Of a DNA stretch of 64,000 nt, positions 56,594 to 64,000 are shown in pieces. The stretch spans positions 186,001-250,000 of the forward strand of contig NZ_CP089391.1 in assembly GCF_027594865.1 (NCBI RefSeq), in the 5' to 3' direction. Positions within the stretch are counted from its first letter, which is position 1; each line of letters opens with the position of its first letter. A program made the translations under genes and the position numbers. This DNA comes from Bradyrhizobium xenonodulans (lineage in GTDB: Bacteria > Pseudomonadota > Alphaproteobacteria > Rhizobiales > Xanthobacteraceae). Under the pieces are notes generated by a model, which ran no database searches, was not told the DNA's origin, and worked only from the letters and a program-made list of their open reading frames with translations.

Positions 56594-57402
56594 CGCTGAC
56601 GCTCGTGACCGGCGGCACCGGCCATCTCGGCCGCGACATCGTCGATCGTCTCGTTCGTGACGGGCGTCGCGTCCGGGTGTTTGCACGATCGCCGAGCACG
56701 CGATCGGACGTCGATTGGGCGATCGGCGATCTGGCCACAGGTGTCGGGTTGCGGGAAGCGCTGCATGACGTCGACACGGTCATCAATGCCGCGACCTACT
56801 CGCCGATCGCGCGGCGGGGCGGCGTGCGGCCGATAGATTTTTTCAGGTCACCCTCGGCCGTCGATGTCGAAGGTACCGAGCGGCTGCTGTCGCTCAGTGG
56901 CAAGGCCGAGGTGCGGCACTTCCTCCATGTCTCGATCGTTGGCCTGGACGAGGCGACCCTGCCCTACGCACGGGTCAAGCTCGCCGGCGAGCGTCTGGTG
57001 CGTGCCTCCAACCTGCCGTGGTCCGTCGTTCGCGCGATGCCGTTCTATTATCTGCTCGACAAGCTGCTCGCGGGCCTCGTCTGGCTTCCGCTATGGCCGA
57101 CGCCGACGACGCTGTTCAATCCCGTCGACACGTCCGACGTTGCCGACCACGTCGTGGCTTGCGCCTTCGACGGGCAGCGCGGCGAGCGCCCGGAGATTGG
57201 CGGCCCGGAAGATCTCGACCTTGTCGCCTTTGCTCGTCAATATCAGGATGCGAGGAGGCTGCACCGAAAAATCCTGCCGATCGGCCTTTCGGAGGCGAAG
57301 GCGCGCGGCATGGGATTTGTCGTCAGCCAGGGCGTGCGTGGGCGTCTCGCCTGGGCAGACTGGCTGCAGCGAAATGCCCCGGGATCGCGAAGCGCGGCCT
57401 GA
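56590..57402 (+). CDS. NAD(P)-binding atypical SDR / NmrA-like protein
   Basis: 270 residues from the ATG at 56590, overlapping the crotonase stop by four bases; an ATG at 56578 is also in frame. TLVTGGTGHLGRDIVDRL is the Rossmann nucleotide motif, VINAATYSP the substrate pocket and LPYARVKLAGERLVRAS the YxxxK pair. Atypical SDR of the NmrA/NDUFA9-like type: it may be a redox sensor or a reductase. It ends the TetR-linked operon. Confidence 0.85.
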   Translation: MTLTLVTGGTGHLGRDIVDRLVRDGRRVRVFARSPSTRSDVDWAIGDLATGVGLREALHDVDTVINAATYSPIARRGGVRPIDFFRSPSAVDVEGTERLLSLSGKAEVRHFLHVSIVGLDEATLPYARVKLAGERLVRASNLPWSVVRAMPFYYLLDKLLAGLVWLPLWPTPTTLFNPVDTSDVADHVVACAFDGQRGERPEIGGPEDLDLVAFARQYQDARRLHRKILPIGLSEAKARGMGFVVSQGVRGRLAWADWLQRNAPGSRSAA

Positions 57403-57625
57403 TGCAACCGGCGAGGTCGGCAACCTGTCCCCAGCCGTGAGGCGTAAGGCCGCAGCAATCCGCCAAAGGTACCATGCGCACGGAGAGCGCTGATCTTTTC
57501 GGGCTCGTTAGAACGACTCTAAGGCCAACTGACGCTGAACCGGATTGACTTCATCATCTCCTTTGCTTCCTTCGGTGCGCGCTACGCGGCCCCGCGCAGC
57601 ACACACGACAGAGGAGGAGACGTTC

Positions 57626-57904
57626 GTGAAGGTCATTCGTGTAGTTGCCATTGCACTGACGATCGGGATTGGCATGGGATCGGCCGCCATGGCCGACGGA
57701 TTCAAGGACTGCACCAAGCTCGACAAGGCGTCGTGGAAGCCGGCGAGCGAAGCCGAAGCCAAGGCCAAGGCGCTCGGCTACGAGGTGCGGCGATCCAAGA
57801 TTGAAGGTTCGTGCTACGAGGTCTATGGCGTCAAGGAAGGCAAGCTTTACGAGCTGTTCTACAGCCCCGAAGATCTCACCCTGAAGCACACCATCGCCAA
57901 GTGA
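57626..57904 (+). CDS. Small periplasmic PepSY-like protein
   Basis: 92 residues from a GTG at 57626, preceded by GAGGAGGAG. A signal peptide (VIRVVAIALTIGIGMGSAAMA) leads to a mature domain of about 70 residues with EAEAKAKALGYEVRRSKIEGSCYEVYGVKEGKLYELFYSPEDL, the beta/alpha pattern of a PepSY-like fold. It is followed 48 bp later by a cytochrome b561-type gene, a common pairing in which the small protein accompanies the membrane cytochrome. Confidence 0.82.
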   Translation: MKVIRVVAIALTIGIGMGSAAMADGFKDCTKLDKASWKPASEAEAKAKALGYEVRRSKIEGSCYEVYGVKEGKLYELFYSPEDLTLKHTIAK

Positions 57905-57952
57905 GCCGCGCAAGGTGATCTGCGCCAGGTAATTGATTGGGATGGTTCCGGC

Positions 57953-58546
57953 TTGATCGATGAAGCGGTGCCAGAAGCGCGCGGGGCGTCCGAGAGGGCC
58001 CCCGCGCATCGACCTGCATCCCGGACGGTCGGGGTCTGGGACCTCCCGCTACGCCTCTGGCACTGGGCCCTCGCGGCCAGCATTCTGGCTGCGTGGTTCA
58101 CGCCCACCGTGTATGACGGTCTGCACCGCATCGTCGGTTACACGGTGCTCGTGCTCCTGGCCTTCCGTCTGATCTGGGGTTTTTGGGGAAGCCGCTATTC
58201 GCGCTTTCGCATGGTCGGTGCCAGGCTTCGTGCCGCACCGCGTTATCTCTGGAATCTGCGCCGCGGCATGACGGGCCGCTATATCGGGCTCAATCCTGCC
58301 GGCACCCTGATGCTGGTGGCGCTGCTGCTGGCGATCGCGGTGTCGGCGATCACAGGTGCGATGTCGGTGACCGCCACCTTCTTCGGCGTCTGGTGGGTCG
58401 AGGATACCCACGCCGTCGCATCGGACGCCGTCATCGTGCTGGCCGTACTGCATGTCCTGGGCGTGGTGCTGATGGGACTTGTCCAGCGCGAGAACCTGAT
58501 CCGCGCGATGATCACCGGACGCAAGCGCATCCGCAATCGGCTCTAG
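57953..58546 (+). CDS. Cytochrome b561-family membrane protein
   Basis: 197 residues from a TTG at 57953; GTG at 57968 is an alternative and neither has a strong ribosome-binding site. Four helices carry heme-ligand histidines: LRLWHWALAASILAAWF, LHRIVGYTVLVLLAFRL, and VLAVLHVLGVV. DLPLRLWHW is the family entry motif. The protein should transfer electrons between quinone and a periplasmic partner, perhaps the upstream PepSY protein. The stop codon is followed by 34 further in-frame coding-like codons. Confidence 0.86.
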   Translation: MIDEAVPEARGASERAPAHRPASRTVGVWDLPLRLWHWALAASILAAWFTPTVYDGLHRIVGYTVLVLLAFRLIWGFWGSRYSRFRMVGARLRAAPRYLWNLRRGMTGRYIGLNPAGTLMLVALLLAIAVSAITGAMSVTATFFGVWWVEDTHAVASDAVIVLAVLHVLGVVLMGLVQRENLIRAMITGRKRIRNRL

Positions 58547-58549
58547 ACA

Positions 58550-58651
58550 TTCCTGGCCGACCACTATGCGCGCTCCCGGCTGGTGCAGGACCGAAGCTAC
58601 ACCGTCATCTACAAGCGCTCGGCAAGCTTCAAATTGCGCGAACCGCGTTAA
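58550..58651 (+). pseudogene. In-frame coding-like remnant after the cytochrome stop
   Basis: After the TAG at 58544-58546, the same frame continues as FLADHYARSRLVQDRSYTV, then IYKRSASFKLREPR, ending in TAA at 58649-58651. It has no start codon. It could be the degraded end of another gene, or a readthrough extension of the cytochrome. No family is recognised. Confidence 0.3.
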
Positions 58652-58747
58652 CCTGCCGATAAGCATGCAATCAGGCACGGCACAAAATTAACGCGAAGGC
58701 TGGTTAGCCCGGTCACCATCGACAATATTGCCGATGGAGCAGCCTGG

Positions 58748-61249
58748 ATGTTCCGTGTTTTGTCTTGCCTTACCGTTGAGCACGATTGGCGGCTGGTCCT
58801 GCTTGCCGGCCTGGTCTGCTTCGTCGCGAGTATCGTTGCCGTCAGCATCTTTCATCGCGCGATCGCAGCGCGCGCCAGAACACGATTGATCTGGATCGCG
58901 ATTGCCGGCGCTGCCATCGGGTACGGGATCTGGGCAACGCATTTCGTCGCGATGCTCGCCTACGAGCCCGGCGTTACGACCGGCTACGGAATCGTGTTGA
59001 CGGCGCTTTCGCTTGCTGCGGCAATGCTGCTGACGTCGGGGGGCTTCGGCGTTGCAGTCGGCGATACCGGCCGGTGGCGCGCAGCGGCAGGCGGCGTCAT
59101 CGTCGGCGGCGGCATTGCCAGCATGCACTATCTCGGAATGTGGGCACTCGAAGTGCCGGGTCGCGTCACATGGTCAGTGGACCTGGTGTTCGTCTCGATC
59201 ATCCTGGGAATGTGTCTGGGCTATGCAGCGCTGGCCGTCGCACTCAGGTACCAGGACCATTGGGGTACGCTGGCAGCGGCAGTCCTGCTGACACTCGCTA
59301 TCGTGTCGCATCACTTCACGGCTATGGGTGCCGTGCAGATCGTTCCAGATCCGACGCGTGCGACAGACACCCTGTCTCTTTCTCCGACTTTCCTCGCACT
59401 TGCTATCGCCGGCGTGGCGCTTTCAGTGCTCGGGATGAGCCTGATCGGCGTCCTGGCCGATCGCCGCCTGGCAGTCAGAACCGCCAAGTTCGAGGGGATC
59501 ATCAGCCAGCTTTCGACCGCCCGGCAGCAGCTCGAAGGCTCACAAAAAGAACTGCAACAACAGAAGCTCATGCTGGACACGGCGATCGACCACATGGTCG
59601 AGGGCCTCTGCATGTTCGACGCCGAGAAGCGGCTTGTCGTCTGCAACGAGCGTTATGCCCTGCTCTATCGGCTGCCGCCGGAGCTGCTGAGGACGGGGAC
59701 GTCGCATACCGACATCATCAGGCATCGTATCGTGAAGGGAATCCTCAAGGGCGACCCCAGCGAGGGCGCTGCCGAGCAATTCATCTCGAAGCTGGCCGCG
59801 TTGCCGTTCGATGCAGTCTCGAGCAGAATCGACGAGTTTGCGGATGGTCGGTTGATCTGCGTGACGCGACAACCAATGGCCGGTGGCGGATGGGTGGCCA
59901 CGCATCTCGACGTTACCGAGCAACGCCGGTCCGAGGCCAAGATTACTCATATGGCACAACACGATGCGCTGACCGATCTGCCGAATCGCGTGCTGCTCCG
60001 CGAGCGGATGGAGCATGCCATTGCGGTTACGCGCAACGGCGGCGTCGACCTGGCCGTGCTCATGCTCGACCTCGATCGCTTCAAGGAAGTCAACGACACG
60101 CTTGGTCATCCGACGGGCGATTCCCTGCTGCGCGCCGTTGCCGCACGTCTGCGCGAATGCACCACGGAAACAGCGTTGATCGCTCGACTGGGCGGCGACG
60201 AGTTCGCCGTGATCGATTACGTAACCAACCCGGCCGTGGAGGCCGCCGCGCTTGCAGAGAACATCAAAAAGGCGCTGTGCGAGCCGTTCGATCTCGGCGA
60301 TCACCGGGTCACGGTAGGCACCAGCATCGGCATTGCCATCGCGCCGCGCGATGGCAACGATTCCGACGTGATCATGAAGAGCGCGGATCTCGCCCTCTAC
60401 TCGGCCAAGAGTGGTGGACGTGGCGCATTCCGCTTCTTCGAGCCGGAACTCGACGAGCTCATGCACGCGCGCCGCAATCTGGAAAGGGACATGCGCAAGG
60501 CGCTTGCGCAGGGCGAATTCGAGCTCCACTACCAGCCGTTCGTGGACGTCGAGAGCGGCCAAGCCTGCGGTTTCGAGGCGTTGCTGCGGTGGCATCATCC
60601 CGAGCGCGGTCTGGTCTCGCCTGCCGAATTCATTCCCCTTGCGGAGGAAACCGGCCTGATCCTGCCCCTGGGCGAATGGGTGTTGAGAGCCGCCTGCGCC
60701 GAGGCAGCCAAGTGGCCTCCCGCTCTGACGATCGCAATCAATCTGTCTCCCGCTCAGTTCAGGAGCAAGGACCTCGTCTCGATCATTGTCGGCGCCCTGG
60801 CAGCCTCGGGGATCGCGCCGCAAAGGCTCGAGCTCGAGGTGACCGAGACCGTCATCATGCATGACAGCGAAGCGGTGTTCGCAGCCCTCGGGAAGCTGCG
60901 CGAACTCGGCGTGCGAATTGCCCTCGATGATTTCGGCACGGGCTATTCGTCGCTGAGCTTCTTGCAGAGATTTCCATTCGACAAGGTCAAGATCGATCGC
61001 AGCTTCGTCAGCGAGCTCTCCAGAAAAAAGGGCGAGGCGCATCGGATTGCCCGTGCCGTGGTCGCCTTCGCCGTCAGCCTCGGCAAGACGACGACGGCCG
61101 AAGGCGTCGAAACCGCCGAGCAGCTGGACATTCTGCGCGAGGAAGGCTGTGCTGAGGCGCAGGGCTACTACTTCAGCCGGCCGATGCCTGCTTCCAGTAT
61201 CCCGCAACTGGCGCAGCGAAAGGCCGAAACAGCCGTTTATGCCGCCTAG
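58748..61249 (+). CDS. MHYT-PAS-GGDEF-EAL cyclic di-GMP protein
   Basis: 833 residues. The N-terminal MHYT domain has seven membrane helices with three motif copies (THFVAM, MHYLGM, HHFTAMGA) thought to bind copper and sense a diatomic gas. A coiled coil and PAS domain (about 265-400) precede a GGDEF domain with LGGDEF (482-486 for GGDEF) and an EAL domain with FEALLRW (610-612), DDFGTGYSS and TTAEGVET. Both catalytic motifs are intact, so it could make or degrade c-di-GMP; net activity is unknown. Codon use is normal. Monocistronic. Confidence 0.96.
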   Translation: MFRVLSCLTVEHDWRLVLLAGLVCFVASIVAVSIFHRAIAARARTRLIWIAIAGAAIGYGIWATHFVAMLAYEPGVTTGYGIVLTALSLAAAMLLTSGGFGVAVGDTGRWRAAAGGVIVGGGIASMHYLGMWALEVPGRVTWSVDLVFVSIILGMCLGYAALAVALRYQDHWGTLAAAVLLTLAIVSHHFTAMGAVQIVPDPTRATDTLSLSPTFLALAIAGVALSVLGMSLIGVLADRRLAVRTAKFEGIISQLSTARQQLEGSQKELQQQKLMLDTAIDHMVEGLCMFDAEKRLVVCNERYALLYRLPPELLRTGTSHTDIIRHRIVKGILKGDPSEGAAEQFISKLAALPFDAVSSRIDEFADGRLICVTRQPMAGGGWVATHLDVTEQRRSEAKITHMAQHDALTDLPNRVLLRERMEHAIAVTRNGGVDLAVLMLDLDRFKEVNDTLGHPTGDSLLRAVAARLRECTTETALIARLGGDEFAVIDYVTNPAVEAAALAENIKKALCEPFDLGDHRVTVGTSIGIAIAPRDGNDSDVIMKSADLALYSAKSGGRGAFRFFEPELDELMHARRNLERDMRKALAQGEFELHYQPFVDVESGQACGFEALLRWHHPERGLVSPAEFIPLAEETGLILPLGEWVLRAACAEAAKWPPALTIAINLSPAQFRSKDLVSIIVGALAASGIAPQRLELEVTETVIMHDSEAVFAALGKLRELGVRIALDDFGTGYSSLSFLQRFPFDKVKIDRSFVSELSRKKGEAHRIARAVVAFAVSLGKTTTAEGVETAEQLDILREEGCAEAQGYYFSRPMPASSIPQLAQRKAETAVYAA

Positions 61250-61261
61250 GTGCTTGGATCC

Positions 61262-61939
61262 TCACTGCAACGGCGGATCGCCGCTGGTGCGCTTCTTCGC
61301 GAGGTCCATCTCGGTGACCGCGATCAAGATCTCGGCGCGGGTCTTCAGGTCCATCGCCTCCAGCATGGCCTGCTTTTCCGCCGGGCCGTAGGGCGACATC
61401 ATCGCCAGTGCGTTGACGAGCGCTTCATTGGGTGCGCTCTCGACGCCCTCCCAGTCGACCTTGAGATTGTTGGCTTTCAGGAAATCGGCCAGCACCGCCA
61501 GCAGCGCCTCGCGATCGACCTCGTCCTCGCCCATGCGTGCCGTAAAATCGTCGACGAAGGCGAAGAAATCGACCTTGCACTGCCGGTATGCAGTCAGCAC
61601 TTCGAGCTCCTCGACCACCCTGAAGCGAGAGACGCCGGTGAGCTCGAGGATGTAGCGGCCGTCGCCGGATTCGGCGAGCTGGGTGATGCGGCCGACGCAG
61701 CCGACGCTGAACAGCGCCGGCTTGTCGGAATTCTTCGGCGAATGCGCGACGTCAGGCTGGATCATGCCGATCAGGCGATGGCCGTCGCGGAGGGAATCGT
61801 CGACCATCGATAGATAGCGCGGCTCGAAGATGTTGAGCGGCATCTGGCCGCGGGGCAGCAAGAGCGCGCCGGGCAGCGGAAACACCGGAATGATCTCCGG
61901 CAGGTCGGCGGGTCCGCGATATTCGATGTTGATCGGCAT
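61262..61939 (-). CDS. Lon N-terminal (LonSB) domain protein
   Basis: 225 residues of a stand-alone Lon substrate-binding domain without ATPase or protease parts. IPVFPLPGALLLPRGQMPLNIFEPRYLSMVDD is the domain signature, and GCVGRITQLAESGDGRYILELTGVSRFRV follows. A helical C-terminal half ends in LKTRAEILIAVTEMDL. Such proteins may deliver or sequester substrates. It lies 30 bp downstream of the CnoX-type gene on the same strand, a conserved pairing in rhizobia as I recall it. Confidence 0.93.
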   Translation of the reverse strand: MPINIEYRGPADLPEIIPVFPLPGALLLPRGQMPLNIFEPRYLSMVDDSLRDGHRLIGMIQPDVAHSPKNSDKPALFSVGCVGRITQLAESGDGRYILELTGVSRFRVVEELEVLTAYRQCKVDFFAFVDDFTARMGEDEVDREALLAVLADFLKANNLKVDWEGVESAPNEALVNALAMMSPYGPAEKQAMLEAMDLKTRAEILIAVTEMDLAKKRTSGDPPLQ

Positions 61940-61969
61940 CTGGTCCCTGCGTCGCTTTGCGGCCTGCGT

Positions 61970-62893
61970 CTACGAAAACAGGATCGTCGATAACCGCTTG
62001 CGGCCCTCGACGGTTGCATCATCCATGCTGCCCCAGGCCTCGAAGAACTGCACCAGCTGCTTGCGGGCGCCGTCGTCGTTCCATTTGCGGTCGCGCTTGA
62101 TGATCGCGAGCAGCTGCTCGGTGGCGGCTGCGCGATTACCTTGCGCATTCAGCGCCGTGGCAAGATCGAATCGCGCCTGATGGTCGAGCGGGTTTGCGGC
62201 GACTTTCTGTTCCAGCTCGGCGACCGGTCCGAGCTGTTCCGCCTGCTCGGCGAGATCGATCGCGGTCTGCACGGCCTTCACCGCGGGATCGTTGCGCTTG
62301 GATTCCGGCACCATGGCGAGCGTCTGCTTGGCCTGCTCCATCGCACCGGAGACCGCGTAGCATTTTGCGAGGCCCGCGAGCGCTGCGATGTTGGTCGCAT
62401 CATGCTGGAGCGCTTCGGCGTAGATCTGCGCGGCCGCGGCGGCATCGCCCTCGGCGAGCACGGCATCGGCTTCCTGCACGATCTCGGCGACATTGACCTC
62501 GCCGGGCGCGGTCACGCCCTTGGTCAGCTTCTCGATGAAGGCGTTGAGCTGGCTCTCCGGCACCGCGCCCATGAAGCCGTCGGCCGGCTGGCCGTTGACG
62601 AAGGCGATCACGGCCGGGATCGACTGGATGCCCATCTGGCCCGGGATCGCCGGGTGCTGGTCGATGTTCATCTTGACCAGCTTGACCTTGCCCTTGGCCG
62701 CCTTGACCGCCTTTTCCAGGAGGGGGGTCAGTTGCTTGCAGGGGCCGCACCACTCCGCCCAGAAGTCGATCAGCACCGGCTGGCGCTTCGATTCCTCGAT
62801 GACGTCCTTCATGAAGCTCTGGGTGGTGGTGTCCTTGATCAGATCGGCCGCAGCCGGGCCCGGCGCTCCGTTACCCTGGTCGATGATCGTCAC
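61970..62893 (-). CDS. Thioredoxin-like co-chaperone CnoX (YbbN)
   Basis: 307 residues from a GTG at 62893. The N-terminal thioredoxin domain has LIDFWAEWCGPCKQLTPLL with CGPC at 49-52, an active redox motif, unlike E. coli CnoX, which lacks a resolving cysteine pair. The C-terminal two-thirds are TPR-like helices (EGDAAAAAQIYAEALQHD, PLDHQARFDLATALNAQGN). CnoX holds chlorine-damaged proteins for GroEL/DnaK. It is cotranscribed with the LonSB gene downstream. Confidence 0.93.
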   Translation of the reverse strand: MTIIDQGNGAPGPAAADLIKDTTTQSFMKDVIEESKRQPVLIDFWAEWCGPCKQLTPLLEKAVKAAKGKVKLVKMNIDQHPAIPGQMGIQSIPAVIAFVNGQPADGFMGAVPESQLNAFIEKLTKGVTAPGEVNVAEIVQEADAVLAEGDAAAAAQIYAEALQHDATNIAALAGLAKCYAVSGAMEQAKQTLAMVPESKRNDPAVKAVQTAIDLAEQAEQLGPVAELEQKVAANPLDHQARFDLATALNAQGNRAAATEQLLAIIKRDRKWNDDGARKQLVQFFEAWGSMDDATVEGRKRLSTILFS

Positions 62894-63168
62894 GGGATCC
62901 CCTCGTCTGATGTCTGGAATGGCGGGTCTTTAGCACGTCGCCATCACATATGCTTCGCTGTCGGCCCTAAAATTGGGCCGGGGCGGCCGAATTTCAATCC
63001 ATGGGCGCCGATTCGGCGGTTCCGGAGCGTTTTCGGGCCAATTGGTCGCATTCGAGGTCCATTTAGGGCTCCAGATTGCGAATTGATGCTGCCGGTAGCT
63101 GTTGCATTCCCCTCCCGCTTTTGGCATACGACAGCCGTTGCCGGCGCGTCACGCGACCGACACAGGAT
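62894..63168. other. Gap between CnoX gene and tRNA-Gly
   Basis: 275 bp with no supported gene. It must hold the promoter for the minus-strand CnoX operon and for the tRNA. I see no strong hairpin or recognisable operator. Confidence 0.5.
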
Positions 63169-63243
<75 letters not shown>

Positions 63244-63320
63244 ATTTTTTCCCAGAGCATCCAGCCAAATCAGGTCGGGCCGTGGTTTTCCACGCCGCTG
63301 GCGGCTGTATGGGGTTTGCA

Positions 63321-64000
63321 ATGACAATTCTGGTCACCGGCAGCGCCGGCCACCTCGGCGAGGCGATTCTGCGGACGCTTCGCGGGCGCCGGTCACCTGT
63401 GCATGGGGTCGATCTGACACCATCGCCCTTCACCGATGCGGTCGGCTCCATTGTGGATCCGGGTTTCGTCCGGCGCCAGATGGACGGCGTCACCGCGGTC
63501 ATCCACACCGCGACGCTGCACAAGCCGCATGTGGGAACCCACAGCAAGCAAGACTTCGTCGACACCAACGTCACCGGGACGCTCAACCTGCTCGAGGCGG
63601 CCGTGGCCGCCGGCGTGAAGAGCTTCGTCTTCACCAGCACCACCAGCGCGTTCGGCTCGCAGCTCCGGCCGGAGGCGGGACAGGCCGCGGTGTGGGTCAC
63701 CGAGGATCTGCCGCCGGTGCCGAAGAACATCTACGGCACGACCAAGCTGATGGCGGAGACGCTGTGCGAGCTGTTCTTTCGCGAGCGCAGTCTGCGGGTC
63801 GTCATCCTTCGGACCTCGCGGTTCTTTCCGGAGGACGACGACGATCCCGCGATGCGGTCGGCCTACCCCTTGGACAATGTGCAGGCCAACGAGCTGCTCT
63901 ATAGGCGGCTGGATATAGCGGACGCGGTGAGCGCCCATCTGCTTGCCGTCGAGTGCGCGCCGAAGATCGGCTTTGGGCGTTACATCGTCTCGGCCACCAG
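63321..64000 (+). CDS. NAD-dependent epimerase/dehydratase, 3' end beyond window
   Basis: At least 226 residues, open to the window edge, so partial. The ATG at 63321 is used; another lies in frame at 63309. Extended SDR fold: TILVTGSAGHLGEAIL is the NAD-binding motif, VIHTATLHKPHVGTHS the substrate site, FTSTTSAFGS holds the catalytic Ser/Thr and NIYGTTKLMAETL the YxxxK pair. It resembles nucleotide-sugar or UDP-glucose-4-epimerase-like enzymes; the substrate is unknown. It starts 78 bp after the tRNA gene. Confidence 0.85.
   Translation, partial: MTILVTGSAGHLGEAILRTLRGRRSPVHGVDLTPSPFTDAVGSIVDPGFVRRQMDGVTAVIHTATLHKPHVGTHSKQDFVDTNVTGTLNLLEAAVAAGVKSFVFTSTTSAFGSQLRPEAGQAAVWVTEDLPPVPKNIYGTTKLMAETLCELFFRERSLRVVILRTSRFFPEDDDDPAMRSAYPLDNVQANELLYRRLDIADAVSAHLLAVECAPKIGFGRYIVSAT

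Noticed and set aside
59540..61207. 555-codon minus-strand frame opposite the GGDEF-EAL gene
   Set aside because: Antisense shadow; the plus-strand protein has complete MHYT, GGDEF and EAL motifs.

Overview
The window looks like a core chromosomal segment of an alphaproteobacterium of the Bradyrhizobium type (Hyphomicrobiales, Nitrobacteraceae). The reasons are the GC-rich, tightly packed genes, the alphaproteobacterial gene order mltA-Tim44-secB-dnaQ-coaE-maf-PPSR / hemJ-rho-mnmE-mnmG-rsmG-parA-parB-holA-lptE-leuS, several alphaproteobacteria-restricted families (DUF2585, the Tim44-like protein, the HemJ protoporphyrinogen oxidase), two glnK-amtB loci, and several families of short dispersed hairpin repeats. 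The genus is inferred from these features, not proven. I see no phage, transposase, CRISPR array or defence island.

Layout. 1-3.9 kb: a secreted hypothetical protein, a large hybrid histidine kinase, a histidine phosphatase and a zinc-ribbon protein. 4.0-8.8 kb: a minus-strand histidine operon (hisB, a DUF2628 membrane gene, hisH, hisA, hisF, hisE) ending in coaA. 8.9-13.1 kb: hslV and hslU, separated by an acetyltransferase and a DUF2585 gene, then a polytopic membrane protein. 13.1-19.7 kb: Smr-domain protein, MltA, Tim44-like protein, SecB, DnaQ, CoaE, Maf and PPSR. 19.7-20.2 kb: a gene-poor gap that synteny marks as the likely replication origin; it has a dense cluster of GANTC (CcrM) sites, a CtrA-like half-site pair and weak DnaA-box-like words. 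20.2-33.3 kb: hemJ, rho, mnmE, mnmG, rsmG, parA, parB, holA, lptE and leuS, with five perfect parS sites and one degenerate copy between 23.8 and 26.4 kb. Origin, parS and ParA/ParB together form the replication-segregation locus.

33.5-45.3 kb: signalling and envelope genes (diguanylate cyclase, YggS, a hydratase, an L,D-transpeptidase, an OmpR-type regulator, a cNMP-binding protein, exonuclease III, a LolA-like protein, FtsK, an aminotransferase and a GFA protein). 45.5-51.0 kb: two glnK-amtB ammonium modules in the same orientation, enclosing a divergent ClpP paralogue and an ArsR/SRPBCC pair; a 55-bp repeat occurs in opposite orientation at each edge. 51.3-64.0 kb: a GYF-domain membrane protein, TesB, a UbiH-type monooxygenase, a Trm112-like protein, a TetR regulator with two palindromic operators facing a membrane protein/crotonase/NAD(P)-binding gene row, a PepSY/cytochrome b561 pair, an MHYT-GGDEF-EAL protein, a Lon-N protein, a CnoX-type thioredoxin, tRNA-Gly(GCC), and a sugar-epimerase-like gene cut by the window end.

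The most notable non-coding signals are the origin/parS architecture, an interlocked double hairpin in the leuS leader, an ArsR operator whose promoter predicts a leaderless transcript, and paired TetR operators.
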